37,434 nt of DNA from a virus. Below are positions 15,555 through 24,019 of the stretch, in pieces. The notes beneath the pieces were generated by a model that was not told where the DNA came from, ran no database searches, and saw only the letters and a list, made by a program, of their open reading frames with translations. How positions within the stretch are numbered: the stretch's first letter is position 1; each line of letters starts with the position of its first letter. The DNA lies in the IMG/VR virus record IMGVR_UViG_3300042402_002637, positions 1 to 37,434 of that record; one strand, 5' to 3'. A program made the translations under genes and the position numbers.

Positions 15555-15854
15555 ATGACTGCCGATGACTTTGTAAATATCCTTGTCACAGAAATGGAGG
15601 CCGACGCCTCTACGGCTCTGTGCGATAAGCTGATGAAGGACGCGAGAGCTTCTATCCTCAGCGGCAAGGGAACCATTGGACACCTCACCAGCTCGTCTTT
15701 GAACGGCAAGAGCTTCCAAAGGAGCGTGCAGTTCTCAGCTTTGGAGGTTATGAATTGCTGCCGCCGCGCTCTGACCATGTATGCCAGCACCGACGGCGAT
15801 GATGACGGCACCGTTAGCGCAACCCGCCCTGATTTCCGAGGATTCCAGCCATGA
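15555..15854 (+). CDS. Head-tail joining protein in gpW position
   Basis: A 99-residue helical protein (FVNILVTEMEADASTALCDK, then a Ser/Gly segment, then LEVMNCCRRALTMY). It lies between the large terminase and portal genes, where lambda encodes gpW, and its size is similar (gpW 68 residues). The family assignment is by position and size; sequence resemblance is weak. It has TTGACA 15 nt before the ATG and overlaps the portal start by ATGA. Confidence 0.6.
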   Translation: MTADDFVNILVTEMEADASTALCDKLMKDARASILSGKGTIGHLTSSSLNGKSFQRSVQFSALEVMNCCRRALTMYASTDGDDDGTVSATRPDFRGFQP

Positions 15855-17287
15855 GTGATATTACCGCAGGCATGGGCGCAGCCGCATACGACGCCACCAC
15901 CGATTCGCCAACACGGCGGAGCTTCATCGCGTTTCCGACAAACAGCCGCAGGGAGCTAACGCCTTGGACTCGGCGCGAAGTGATCAAAAAGCACCGTGCT
16001 CTCGAAGCCAACTGCGCGTTCCTAACCCGCATCAAAAGCAAATTCGCACGGCAGGCCATCGGCACCGGTATTCATTTCCGATTCGAGACGGAAGATCAGG
16101 CGTTTAATGACGCCGCCCGCCGCGATGTCGAAACGTGGTGGAACAACAAAGACGCCTACAGCATCGACGGCAGCGTTGATGGCTGGGAATCGAAGCGTCT
16201 CGCCGCCGAAACGATCATCTTGGACGGCGAATATAACGCCGTAATGGTCAAAGGAGAGTCGGGATGGCCGATGATTCAGCCGCTCGACGTGTTCGAGATC
16301 GAAACGCCGCCACTGAAACAAGGCGAATCACCCTCGATGTGGGATGATGGCGTGAAAGTGAACGAATTTGAGCGTCCGCTGGCCTATTCTGTCCGATCCC
16401 TGCCCAAAACGGGCACCGAAGCCTTCCGACTCATCGCCAAACAGGACGTTATTCACCTCTTCAAACGCCGCCGCGCCCGTGGTCATCGTGGGATGCCTTG
16501 GGGATACTCTGGCTTGAATCAGGGCATCGACGCCCTCGACCTCAACGCGCTCGTCACCGGCACCGCGAAGCTACATTCGGCCCTAGCCGTCGCCGTTAAA
16601 GGCACTGGCAAGCGCGGAAAGAAGGGCGCATTCAACAAGATCGAGACTGGCAATGCCACCGATCCAACGAACACGCAGCCGCTCGAAAAGGTGTTTGGTT
16701 CAATGGTGAACTACCTTGGCGAACATGGAGAATTGCAGCTTTTGACGAGTAATCACCCAGGCCAGAACGTGCTGGAGTTCATCCGGCTCCTCTTTCAGCA
16801 AATGTGCCTTGGCTACGATCTGCCTTTCTCGGTCATGTGGTCAATGACTGAAGGCGGAGGCACTTCCGTGCGTTACGACGCCGAAGACGCACAATCTGCC
16901 TTTGATCAGCTTGGCGACCTCGTGACGTGGCAATTTGTCCGCCGTGAGATCATCTGGAAGGTGGCGACATCCATCAAATCAGGCCGCATCGCGCAACCAA
17001 AAGACCCGTTTTGGTTTGATAAGATCCTTTTCCGTGGCCCTCGCAAGATCACCGTGGACGTGGGCAGGATGGCGAACGCCTTCAAGACGCTTACCCGCAA
17101 CTGCGGCATGTCCATTCCTCGCTTTCTCGAAGAGCAGGGACTCGACGCCGATGCCGAGATGTCAGATCAGATTCGATTCCTCGCCCGCACGAAAGCGAAG
17201 TGCGAAGCTGAAGGTGTTGACTTCAATATGCTCTATGAGCCCACGCCCGGCGTGATCAATCAACTCAATATGCAGTCCCAGGAATGA
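15851..17287 (+). CDS. Portal protein, lambda gpB type
   Basis: A 478-residue portal of the lambda gpB family. It opens with a typical TPWTRREVIKKHRALEANCA segment, has the RGHRGMPWGYSGL and MTEGGGTSVRYDAEDAQSAF blocks, and ends in a helical clip/wing region. Twelve copies would form the DNA entry channel at one vertex, binding the terminase during packaging and the tail connector later. It overlaps both neighbours by ATGA. Length is close to other members (about 500). Confidence 0.92.
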   Translation: MSDITAGMGAAAYDATTDSPTRRSFIAFPTNSRRELTPWTRREVIKKHRALEANCAFLTRIKSKFARQAIGTGIHFRFETEDQAFNDAARRDVETWWNNKDAYSIDGSVDGWESKRLAAETIILDGEYNAVMVKGESGWPMIQPLDVFEIETPPLKQGESPSMWDDGVKVNEFERPLAYSVRSLPKTGTEAFRLIAKQDVIHLFKRRRARGHRGMPWGYSGLNQGIDALDLNALVTGTAKLHSALAVAVKGTGKRGKKGAFNKIETGNATDPTNTQPLEKVFGSMVNYLGEHGELQLLTSNHPGQNVLEFIRLLFQQMCLGYDLPFSVMWSMTEGGGTSVRYDAEDAQSAFDQLGDLVTWQFVRREIIWKVATSIKSGRIAQPKDPFWFDKILFRGPRKITVDVGRMANAFKTLTRNCGMSIPRFLEEQGLDADAEMSDQIRFLARTKAKCEAEGVDFNMLYEPTPGVINQLNMQSQE

Positions 17288-18153
17288 AAACTTACCCTCA
17301 CCTCTTCTCGAAACTCTTTTGCTCGGCGCTTATGCTCCGTCCGATTGAGCGAAACGCATTCGAGCAGCACCTACTTCAGCACATGGGACTGACTGGCGCT
17401 CCCGGCCCGATGATTATCGGCGGGCAAGCCATCGGCCATCCTGAACCAAAGGCGATGGATGAACGCGAGGCCACCTACCGGCGCGGGCGCGTGTTCGAGA
17501 AGTTCGGAGACGTGGCAGTTATTCACATCGACGGCGTGATTGATAAGCGCGTTTCGATGTTTGACCTCGACTGCTACGGCGGCGTTGACCTTGCCGACGT
17601 TGATGCCGCGCTTTCCCGCGTGGCAGGTGACGCCAGCATCTCCAAAGTCGTGCTCGACATCAATTCACCCGGCGGCTCCGTTGTTGGTGTTCACGAAACC
17701 TTCACCCGCGTTCGTGAACTTGCCGAAACCAAGGAAATTCACGCCTACGTCAACTGTCTTTGCTGCTCTGCGGGCTATTACATCGCCTCCGCCGCTGACG
17801 TGATCGCCGCCGCTCCATCGGCCATCGTTGGCAGCATCGGCGTCTATATCGCCATGCTGGACGCCTCGAAATGGGCAGAGATCGAAGGACTTTCGATGCA
17901 AATGATCAAGGCTGGCAAGTGGAAGGACACAGGCTCTCCGTGGCGTCCGCTCACTGACGAAGAAAAAGCCAAGCTCCAAGCCTCCGTTGATTCGATGCAC
18001 GCTCAATTCCGCGCCGCCGTCCGCACCAACCGCGACGTTGAGGATGACGCGATGGAAGGCCAATGGATGCCAGCCGAGGAAGCCGAAAAGCTCGGACTCG
18101 TTGACAGCCTAACCATTGAGACCCTCGACGAATACGTTTCTCGCCTGCTCTAA
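17284..18153 (+). CDS. S49-family head maturation protease
   Basis: A 289-residue protease of the SppA/ClpP fold family S49 (lambda gpC type). The active-site features are NSPGGSVVG near residues 127-135, the nucleophile Ser162 in CCSAGYYIAS, and a Lys in the GKWKDTGSPW segment (about 211-220) for the Ser-Lys dyad. It cleaves scaffold, coat or portal tails during capsid maturation. It follows the portal with ATGA and precedes the scaffold-like gene, the classical B-C-Nu3 order. Confidence 0.9.
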   Translation: MKTYPHLFSKLFCSALMLRPIERNAFEQHLLQHMGLTGAPGPMIIGGQAIGHPEPKAMDEREATYRRGRVFEKFGDVAVIHIDGVIDKRVSMFDLDCYGGVDLADVDAALSRVAGDASISKVVLDINSPGGSVVGVHETFTRVRELAETKEIHAYVNCLCCSAGYYIASAADVIAAAPSAIVGSIGVYIAMLDASKWAEIEGLSMQMIKAGKWKDTGSPWRPLTDEEKAKLQASVDSMHAQFRAAVRTNRDVEDDAMEGQWMPAEEAEKLGLVDSLTIETLDEYVSRLL

Positions 18154-18182
18154 TTTTGACACCATCGAAACAAATTAATCCT

Positions 18183-18572
18183 ATGTTCACGTCCACTAAA
18201 ATTGCAGACCTTCAGACCAAAGTCGGGAATCTTGAGTCCCAGCTTGCCGAGTCTGCCGACGCTCTCGCCTCTCTCCGCGCTGATTTTGAGGCAACGTCCG
18301 CCAATCTCGCCACTGCTGAAGCTCAGGTAACGGCACACGCTGCCACGATTGCCAGCCTCGAATCTGCATCCGTGCAAGCTTCCGCTGACTTTGAAGCTGC
18401 GGTGAATACTGAAGTTACCGCCCGCCTCGCTGGCGCTGGTGACGACCCTGTGAAGCGTGACCCTGAAGCCCGCACTGGCGAGCCAAAGGAACTCACCCGT
18501 GCCGAGTTCCGCAAACTCAAAGCTGGCGAAAAGCGCGAGTTCTGCGCTGCTGGCGGCAAAGTCACCGACTAA
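18183..18572 (+). CDS. Scaffold-like coiled-coil protein
   Basis: A 129-residue protein. Residues 1-85 form a continuous heptad-like coiled coil (LQTKVGNLESQLAESADALA and similar), then an acidic/basic C-terminus (TRAEFRKLKAGEKREF). Position between the S49 protease and the coat gene is that of a capsid scaffold (lambda Nu3). The C-terminal basic segment could bind the coat protein, as in P22 scaffold. I use ATG 18183 rather than a TTG at 18156. TTGACA ends 21 nt before the ATG. Confidence 0.7.
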   Translation: MFTSTKIADLQTKVGNLESQLAESADALASLRADFEATSANLATAEAQVTAHAATIASLESASVQASADFEAAVNTEVTARLAGAGDDPVKRDPEARTGEPKELTRAEFRKLKAGEKREFCAAGGKVTD

Positions 18573-18608
18573 CCAATCACTCCCCAAACTCCCCACTAAA
18601 TCACGATT

Positions 18609-19742
18609 ATGGCTAATACCCTCTCCAATCTCATCCCTGACGTTTACGCCGCGCTCGACGTAGTTTCCCGCGAACTTGTCGGCTGCATTCCTGGCGTCTC
18701 CCGCGACCCGAAGGCAGACCGACTTGCCACGAATCAAACCCTGCGCGTTCCGCAGACTCCGGTCAACACAACCGCGACGTTCACGCCTGCTATGGCTGTG
18801 CCTTCCGCGATTGATCAGACCATTGCCAACGCCACCGTCACGCTCAGCAAAAACAAGTATGCCGGGTTCTCTTGGACTGGCGAAGAAGTCGGCAGCATGG
18901 ACGCAGGTCCCGGCTTCCTGACCATCAAGCAAGGCCAGATCGCTCAGGCTTTCCGCGTTCTTGTGAACGAGATGGAGAACGACCTTTGCGACGCCATCGC
19001 CGCTGGCGCATCCCGTGCTTACGGCACCGCAGGCACCACGCCCTTCGCCTCCACCCTTGGCGACTCTGCCCAGGTGCGCAAGATTCTGGACGACAACGGA
19101 GCTCCTGCGTCTGGCCGCTCGCTCGTGATCAATACCGCTGCTGGCGCTGCCCTCCGCACTCTCGGCCAACTCACGAAAGCCAACGAAGCCGGAAACAGCA
19201 TGACTCTGCGTGATGGCGAACTGCTCAACCTGCACGGATTCAGCGTTCGTGAGTCCGCACAGATCAACACTGCCACCGCTGGCACTGGCGCGAGCTACCT
19301 CATTAACGAGGCTGGCGGTTATGCCGTGGGCTCTACCGCCCTGACGCTCGACACCGGCACCGGAACCATTCTGGCTGGCGACATCATCACCATCGGCAAT
19401 CACAAATATGTCGTGGCCTCCGCTCTCGCCGCCAACGTCGTGACCATCGCCGCTCCCGGCCTTGTCGCTGCCGTGGCAAACAATGACGCCGTGACGGTGA
19501 ACGCAACCAGTTCCCGCAACCTCGCCTTCACCAGCGACTCCACGGTTCTCTGCACTCGCCTGCCAATGTTCCCGACTGAAGGCGACCTCGCCATCGACAA
19601 CGAAGTGATCACCGATCCTCGCACTGGTATCAGCTTCGACCTTCGTGTTTATCCCGGCGACGGCATGGTGCTCTATCGCATTCATGCTCTCTGGGGCTTC
19701 AGTGTCCTCAAGAAAGCTCACGCTGCGATTCTTCTCGGCTAA
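18609..19742 (+). CDS. Major capsid protein, P22 coat-like
   Basis: A 377-residue coat protein resembling P22 gp5. The opening ANTLSNLIPDVYAALDVVSR and the VGCIPGVSRD segment are family hallmarks, followed by a pro-head core and a beta-rich insertion around residues 235-300 (SYLINEAGGYAVGSTALTLD, then repeats of A/V/T) that could form the inserted domain. The C-terminus has SFDLRVYPGDGMVLYRIHAL. It forms the icosahedral shell with an HK97 fold. A strong terminator follows. P22-like coat with lambda-like terminase, portal and protease indicates module exchange. Confidence 0.85.
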   Translation: MANTLSNLIPDVYAALDVVSRELVGCIPGVSRDPKADRLATNQTLRVPQTPVNTTATFTPAMAVPSAIDQTIANATVTLSKNKYAGFSWTGEEVGSMDAGPGFLTIKQGQIAQAFRVLVNEMENDLCDAIAAGASRAYGTAGTTPFASTLGDSAQVRKILDDNGAPASGRSLVINTAAGAALRTLGQLTKANEAGNSMTLRDGELLNLHGFSVRESAQINTATAGTGASYLINEAGGYAVGSTALTLDTGTGTILAGDIITIGNHKYVVASALAANVVTIAAPGLVAAVANNDAVTVNATSSRNLAFTSDSTVLCTRLPMFPTEGDLAIDNEVITDPRTGISFDLRVYPGDGMVLYRIHALWGFSVLKKAHAAILLG

Positions 19743-19779
19743 TTCATTTCTGGATGTGGTGTCCAGTTTGTTGCATGGG

Positions 19780-19810
19780 AGAGCGGCCTCGAAAGGGGCC
19801 GCTCTTTTTT
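19780..19810 (+). terminator. Rho-independent terminator after the coat gene
   Basis: A 9-bp perfect stem (19780-19788 with 19797-19805) rich in GC, an 8-nt loop and six T (19805-19810). It would limit read-through from the highly expressed coat gene into the connector genes. Confidence 0.9.
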
Positions 19811-19834
19811 GTGGCGTGACACTTCGCGCAAAGC

Positions 19835-20158
19835 ATGAGTGACTTTTCAGACTTTGCGGATTTCGGCATGAACGAGGCCGAGGATGTATTCGGGCTGACG
19901 ACGTGGACGATGGACGGGAAAAGCTACTCCGGCGTCTTGAACGAATACGAAGGCGAGCAGGAGATTGAGATAGACGGCTTACTTGCCAGCTACAATGCCA
20001 CGTTGGTCTGCTCCAAGGCTCAATTCAGGATGCTCGCCAAACCGCTTCAGAGCACCTTCCGAAACAAGACAATCATCATCGACGCTGTGAGCTACAAGAT
20101 CGCCCGCGTTTCCGTGGATAGCAGCTCAGTAACCCTTGGACTGAAGATCGCACGATGA
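19835..20158 (+). CDS. Head-tail connector protein
   Basis: A 107-residue protein with an acidic N-terminus (SDFSDFADFGMNEAEDVFGL) and a beta-strand-rich remainder (YSGVLNEYEGEQEIEIDG...IIIDAVSYKIARVSVDSSSV). Position after the coat gene and before a tail completion-type gene is that of lambda FII or similar neck proteins. Family not certain. TGACA ends 13 nt before the ATG and the stop overlaps the next start by ATGA. Confidence 0.65.
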   Translation: MSDFSDFADFGMNEAEDVFGLTTWTMDGKSYSGVLNEYEGEQEIEIDGLLASYNATLVCSKAQFRMLAKPLQSTFRNKTIIIDAVSYKIARVSVDSSSVTLGLKIAR

Positions 20159-20964
20159 TCATGGGAAAGATCAGGACGGAGCGTTTGCAGCGCATCATCC
20201 GCGAGTTTCCGCGTGAGACTGAGGTGGAGATGGATGCCTTCCTGACCAATAACGTCCGCGTTCTGATTTCCTCGTCTGGCAAAGTTCCCGGCCTCGTGCA
20301 AGTCACGCCACCATTCCACAAAGGAGTTGAAGGAAAAGCCGCTCAAACGCACGGGCAGGCCAAGGTTAAAGGCGACATCAAACGAGTTTTTGCATCGGCA
20401 AGCTACGCATTCAAGATGATCGCGGCCAAGTCGCCAATCATGGCGGAGGTTTTCTGGCGTCACCTGAAACGTCGCGAGTTCGTCAAAGCTCAAGCCGTGC
20501 TCAGCAAATACAGTTCAAACGTGAGGCTCAGAGGTGCCTCCGTGGTATCAGCGCCAGACGTGACATTGCACGAAAAAGCGCGAGGAAAAAATACGGGCGC
20601 AGTTCCCAAAAACCGCCACGTCGCGCAGGTCATCGCCAACGAGGGAAAGCTCAATTCCTATATTCGGAAAAAGCAAAGCCGAGTCGGCTATCTGGCATCA
20701 AGCATTCCGGTAGCCGCTGGCGGTCAATTCGGAAACCTGCGAGGAATCCCGGCTTGGGTAATGAAGCAAAAGTCACGTCTCGGCTATGTGAAGCGGCGGA
20801 GAAGTGGGCAGAAAAAGAGCGTTACTTTGGGTATCAACTCCGGCGCGTATGGTGTTCAACGGCGCTTTGATACAGTGCTTGGCTACCGATTAGCTGCGAT
20901 GGAGCGTGAGCTTCCCGTGATCGCGTCTAAACTCGAAAAGAAACTTCGCGCCCGCCTTTCCTAA
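20155..20964 (+). CDS. Basic neck/tail completion protein
   Basis: A 269-residue, strongly basic protein. The first 40 residues are helical and acidic-basic (RTERLQRIIREFPRETEVEM); the middle and end are rich in Lys and Arg with short Gly-containing strands. Position between the connector and the tail-terminator-like gene matches HK97 gp10-type or lambda Z-type tail completion proteins. It starts at an ATGA overlap; a second ATG is 6 nt downstream. Function by position. Confidence 0.6.
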   Translation: MIMGKIRTERLQRIIREFPRETEVEMDAFLTNNVRVLISSSGKVPGLVQVTPPFHKGVEGKAAQTHGQAKVKGDIKRVFASASYAFKMIAAKSPIMAEVFWRHLKRREFVKAQAVLSKYSSNVRLRGASVVSAPDVTLHEKARGKNTGAVPKNRHVAQVIANEGKLNSYIRKKQSRVGYLASSIPVAAGGQFGNLRGIPAWVMKQKSRLGYVKRRRSGQKKSVTLGINSGAYGVQRRFDTVLGYRLAAMERELPVIASKLEKKLRARLS

Positions 20965-20983
20965 CTGACAAGACCTCCGAAAT

Positions 20984-21454
20984 ATGACGAACACCGAAAC
21001 ACTCATCCCGCAGCTTTTGGCTGACTATGCCACCACCCGGCGAACAGACTTATCATTGCCCGATTCAACGGCGCTGCCTTTCGTTGTTGCGCCTTACATC
21101 GGCGAGCAGTTATTCCCGCGAATCGTGTTCGTGACGACCTCCGTCGAATCGAAGCACCCGAAACGCATGAGCCTGACGATTTCCGTGGAGCTTCAGACCG
21201 CTGGTGAAGATCAGGCCACGACGGAAGAGAATACTTGGACGGCAGGAATCCGCTATATCCTCGCCGATGCGGCAGCTTTTGAGGCTTGGCTACAGGCTCA
21301 GACTACAGCCGTCCGCACTGGTTTTTGGATCACGAAATACCGCATCGCACCCGAAGTCGCCAGCATGGGCATCGAAGGTGACCGGCGCGGACGAAAGACG
21401 GAAGTGATCGTGAATGTTCGAGCCGATGAACTCGCACCCGAAGCACTCGCCTAA
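20984..21454 (+). CDS. Tail terminator-like protein
   Basis: A 156-residue protein with a mixed alpha/beta pattern: an N-terminal helix (TLIPQLLADYATTRR), strands around residues 44-70 (IVFVTTSVESKHPKRMSLTI) and a C-terminal strand pair. Position just before tail genes is that of the tail terminator (lambda U), which caps the tube and joins it to the head. No detailed family match. TGACA ends 13 nt before its ATG. Confidence 0.55.
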   Translation: MTNTETLIPQLLADYATTRRTDLSLPDSTALPFVVAPYIGEQLFPRIVFVTTSVESKHPKRMSLTISVELQTAGEDQATTEENTWTAGIRYILADAAAFEAWLQAQTTAVRTGFWITKYRIAPEVASMGIEGDRRGRKTEVIVNVRADELAPEALA

Positions 21455-21478
21455 ATTTGACACACCTCCCGAAACGAT

Positions 21479-21967
21479 ATGAAGCGATTCCTCCTCTCCC
21501 TCTTTCTCGCCGTCTCCGCGCTCTCCCAAGCTGCCGACATCTCAATCACTGCCGCCAACGTGGTGCCAAGTTCGAGCGCCGTTATTCGTTACGCAACCGC
21601 AGGCGCAACCGTGACTGCCGGGCAGCTTGTTTATCTCGACACTGCCGACACTGACGCGCAGGGCATCGGCAAGGCCAAGCTCTCTGACGCCAATGGCGCT
21701 ACCGCTCTCCGAGTCGTTGACGGAATCGCGGTCAACTCGGCATCTGCCGGGCAGGTAATCGCCTATGTCGTTTATGATCCTGCGCTCGTCATCGCTGCAT
21801 CCGGTTTGACGGCAAACCAGATCCTCCTTTCGTCCGCTACCGCAGGCGGCATTGCTCCAAGTGCTGACCTCACTACCGGCTGGTATTTGACTGTTGTCGG
21901 CGTCGTGAAGTCTGGAACGACCATCTTTTTCAGAGCACCCGGCCACGTCTCCGGCGCGGCTTCCTAA
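21479..21967 (+). CDS. Virion structural protein (cement/DUF2190-like) with Sec signal peptide
   Basis: A 162-residue protein starting with an apparent Sec signal peptide: MKRF, a hydrophobic core LLSLFLAVSALS and an AQAA-like cleavage site before DISIT. The rest is a beta-rich domain (TAGQLVYLDTADTDA...AVNSASAGQVIAYVVYD...TAGGIAPSADLTTGWYLTVV) resembling DUF2190 capsid cement proteins. It occupies the slot where a tail tube protein is expected, so that is the main alternative. Signal peptides are unusual for virion proteins. TTGACA ends 16 nt before the ATG. Confidence 0.7.
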   Translation: MKRFLLSLFLAVSALSQAADISITAANVVPSSSAVIRYATAGATVTAGQLVYLDTADTDAQGIGKAKLSDANGATALRVVDGIAVNSASAGQVIAYVVYDPALVIAASGLTANQILLSSATAGGIAPSADLTTGWYLTVVGVVKSGTTIFFRAPGHVSGAAS

Positions 21968-21998
21968 TCACCCTTTCAACCTCTGACTTTCTACCACT

Positions 21999-22394
21999 AT
22001 GGCAGCACCCGCAGCAGTTCACATCCACGGATCAGCCGACTCGCTGAACGATCTTCAGGACGAGGAAAATCTCGACGTTGAGGAGTTCAAGGCGAAAACC
22101 TCGCGTGAGACTCGTGACCGCAAAAACCGTCACGGCAACATTCGCCGCCGCGAGTATTTCAACCCAATGGTTTCTATCAGCCTTACCGCGTTCATCATCA
22201 CGCAGGCAGGATTGGCCGATCAGCATCCCGGCACTCGCGTCACTGCTTTGGTCAACTTCGCAGCCTCCCGTCGCGGAATGGACCCAGCCGTTGGAACGAT
22301 GATGCTCGACGACACCGAAGAAACCTTGAGCCTCGAAGAAGACCTCAAGACGAGCATGAACATGACTCACGCTCCGTTCGTCATCACCGCGTAA
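21999..22394 (+). CDS. Hypothetical tail-region protein, possible tail tube
   Basis: A 131-residue protein with an acidic N-terminus (SADSLNDLQDEENLDVEEFK), a basic segment (RETRDRKNRHGNIRRREYF) and a short beta/alpha region. It lies between the signal-peptide structural protein and a protein with an internal repeat. Size and position would fit a tail protein, but no family is recognised, so a tail-tube role is only one option. Confidence 0.5.
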   Translation: MAAPAAVHIHGSADSLNDLQDEENLDVEEFKAKTSRETRDRKNRHGNIRRREYFNPMVSISLTAFIITQAGLADQHPGTRVTALVNFAASRRGMDPAVGTMMLDDTEETLSLEEDLKTSMNMTHAPFVITA

Positions 22395-22414
22395 CCCACT
22401 TCTCCAGCCCCAGC

Positions 22415-23218
22415 ATGAAGATCAATCGAGCCGCTCCGGCCTACACTCGCACAACGAACATCGAGCTTGGAGCGGCTCTTTCCGTTTTGGGCATCGAGAT
22501 CAAACTCGACCACTCCGTTGATAAACTATCTGGGCAGGCGTGGAAGACGCTGCTCATCGGCCTTGATTCCGTGCCTTTCGAGGCCATTGGAGCAACGAAC
22601 GCGGACGGCGAAGCGCCGATGCCGGCACACAATACGCAGCTAGTCTTGGGACTGCTCAAAAAAGGAATGCTCCAAGAAAAAGACCCGACGCATCCGGCTT
22701 TGGATGTCCTGCGAGCCTGCAAAGCTGCCGACGCTCTCCGGCTCTGGTGCAAAGGCACGGAGCACGTTCTGACCAAGGTCAAAGGCGTTGAGAGATGGGC
22801 TTTAGTGCCAGGTCAAATTCCGCCCTCGCTTAAGTCTGGCCCCGCCCTTTTCGGCACGCGGGATTTGAAGCTCGCAGCCTGCCTTTGTGTGCTCGGCTTT
22901 CCCATCGCGAGGCTTGAAGGCAATGCACCCGACACGCTATTTTGTTTCCAAGGCCAAAGCCTCACAATGCCGCCCGCAGTCGCATCCGATCTTGCGCAGG
23001 CAGTCCGCACGCAGAGGTTGCAGGCCGAGTCTCCTGAACACCCGTTACTCTGGATGATGCAAGGGCTTCTCAATCGTGACGCCATCGGCGAGATGATGCG
23101 CTCGCGGGCACCTCTTGTGCTCATCCGCGCCCCTGGCACCGGCAGAGCTTCCCTTGTCAGCGCCAACGCCAAAGGACGAACAATGGACAGAGTTAAACGA
23201 CACCTCAGAATCCCATGA
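22415..23218 (+). CDS. Hypothetical tail-region protein with internal duplication
   Basis: A 267-residue protein not recognised from any family. It contains two related halves: IELGAALSVLGIEIK (16-30) matches LKLAACLCVLGFPIA (151-165), and HPALDVLRACKAADAL (93-108) matches HPLLWMMQGLLNRDAI (209-224), so it appears to be a tandem duplication of a domain of roughly 100 residues. The C-terminus is basic. It is coupled by ATGA to the G-like gene, so a tail assembly or tail tube role is likely from position. Confidence 0.55.
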   Translation: MKINRAAPAYTRTTNIELGAALSVLGIEIKLDHSVDKLSGQAWKTLLIGLDSVPFEAIGATNADGEAPMPAHNTQLVLGLLKKGMLQEKDPTHPALDVLRACKAADALRLWCKGTEHVLTKVKGVERWALVPGQIPPSLKSGPALFGTRDLKLAACLCVLGFPIARLEGNAPDTLFCFQGQSLTMPPAVASDLAQAVRTQRLQAESPEHPLLWMMQGLLNRDAIGEMMRSRAPLVLIRAPGTGRASLVSANAKGRTMDRVKRHLRIP

Positions 23219-23784
23219 CACCCAAAGAACACGAAGAAGACTTCACACTTTCAGAGTCTGAATCCTCCGCCATCGCCGCGCCCATCATGGTGATCGACGG
23301 CGTGACCAATGATGAAAGCGCCAAGCCGGAGGAAGTGCAGAACGCATTCGGAGCCGCCCCTTTTTTCTGGAAGGACAAGGAACTCGCCCCTTTCGCTATA
23401 GACCGAGAAGGTGACTGGCTAAGGCATCGCGAGATGCTCGAAGATGCGCCATTGGACGAGGTAATTCGCAAGCCCTTTGCAATGGTGCCAGACGCTCTCC
23501 GCCTGCTTTGGTTTCTCAGTCACGAGCCGAATGATTGGCTTGGCATTCCCGGCATGAAGGAAGTGGAAACGGAAGACGGCGGCACGCGCTGGATTCGCCT
23601 CACCGGCAAGGATCGTGCGATTGAACTCGAAACCCGAATCCGTGCATGGGCGAATGATAACGTGATGCACTCCGAGGCAACGATGGCTGTGGGCATGTTT
23701 TACGACATCTACAACCGCGCTCAAACCACTCGCGCCATTGCCAAACCCAGCGAACGCCACGACGCGCAGAAATCAAAAAACTAG
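23215..23784 (+). CDS. Tail assembly chaperone, short form (G-like)
   Basis: A 189-residue acidic protein (FTLSESESSAIAAPIMVIDG, FFWKDKELAPFAIDREGDW), ending in the stop TAG at 23782-23784. Position directly before the tape measure gene, size, and the slippery site at its end make it the G-type tail assembly chaperone. Most ribosomes would end here; a fraction continue into the GT extension. Confidence 0.75.
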   Translation: MTPKEHEEDFTLSESESSAIAAPIMVIDGVTNDESAKPEEVQNAFGAAPFFWKDKELAPFAIDREGDWLRHREMLEDAPLDEVIRKPFAMVPDALRLLWFLSHEPNDWLGIPGMKEVETEDGGTRWIRLTGKDRAIELETRIRAWANDNVMHSEATMAVGMFYDIYNRAQTTRAIAKPSERHDAQKSKN

Positions 23785-24002
23785 CCCGCCCGGCGACGAG
23801 CGCCGCTTACATCTCACTCGTCAGCCGGGCCTGCCCCGCACTTAATGAACACTTCATACGCTACCATCTGCCGCAGGAACGAGGATGGAGCTACATCCAC
23901 CAACTACTACTTGAAGGGGGCGCGGAGATGCGCTGGCCTAAAAGTGAGGACAACGCCGAGGGCCGCTGGTGGAAGCGCGTCCTCAAGTCGTTTGGCCTTT
24001 GA
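23215..24002 (+). CDS. Tail assembly chaperone fusion (GT-like) by -1 frameshifting
   Basis: At 23775-23781 the zero-frame codons tcA AAA AAC form the canonical heptamer A_AAA_AAC immediately before TAG. Slipping back one base gives an open frame from CTA at 23781 to TGA at 24000-24002: 73 more residues (start LARPATSAAY), total 262. The extension contains RGWSYIHQLLLEGG and RWWKRVLKSF, plausible folded sequence. It ends 17 bp before the tape measure ATG. In lambda and many siphoviruses the G/GT pair chaperones the tape measure. Confidence 0.85.
23775..23830 (+). promoter_or_regulatory. Programmed -1 frameshift signal: slippery heptamer plus stem-loop
   Basis: Heptamer A_AAA_AAC at 23775-23781, a 6-nt spacer (23782-23787), then a 13-bp stem: 23788-23794 with 23824-23830 (7 bp) and 23795-23800 with 23817-23822 (6 bp), one bulged A at 23823 and a 16-nt loop. 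Spacer, stem length and GC content are all typical of stimulatory elements. Confidence 0.9.
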
Positions 24003-24019
24003 CAGTCTAACCTGATCAC

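Noticed and set aside
18150-19721. Long minus-strand open frame of 523 codons opposite the scaffold and coat genes
   Set aside because: Antisense to well-recognised genes, with His/Gly/Ser-rich composition typical of a shadow; codon third-position bias in the plus genes explains it.
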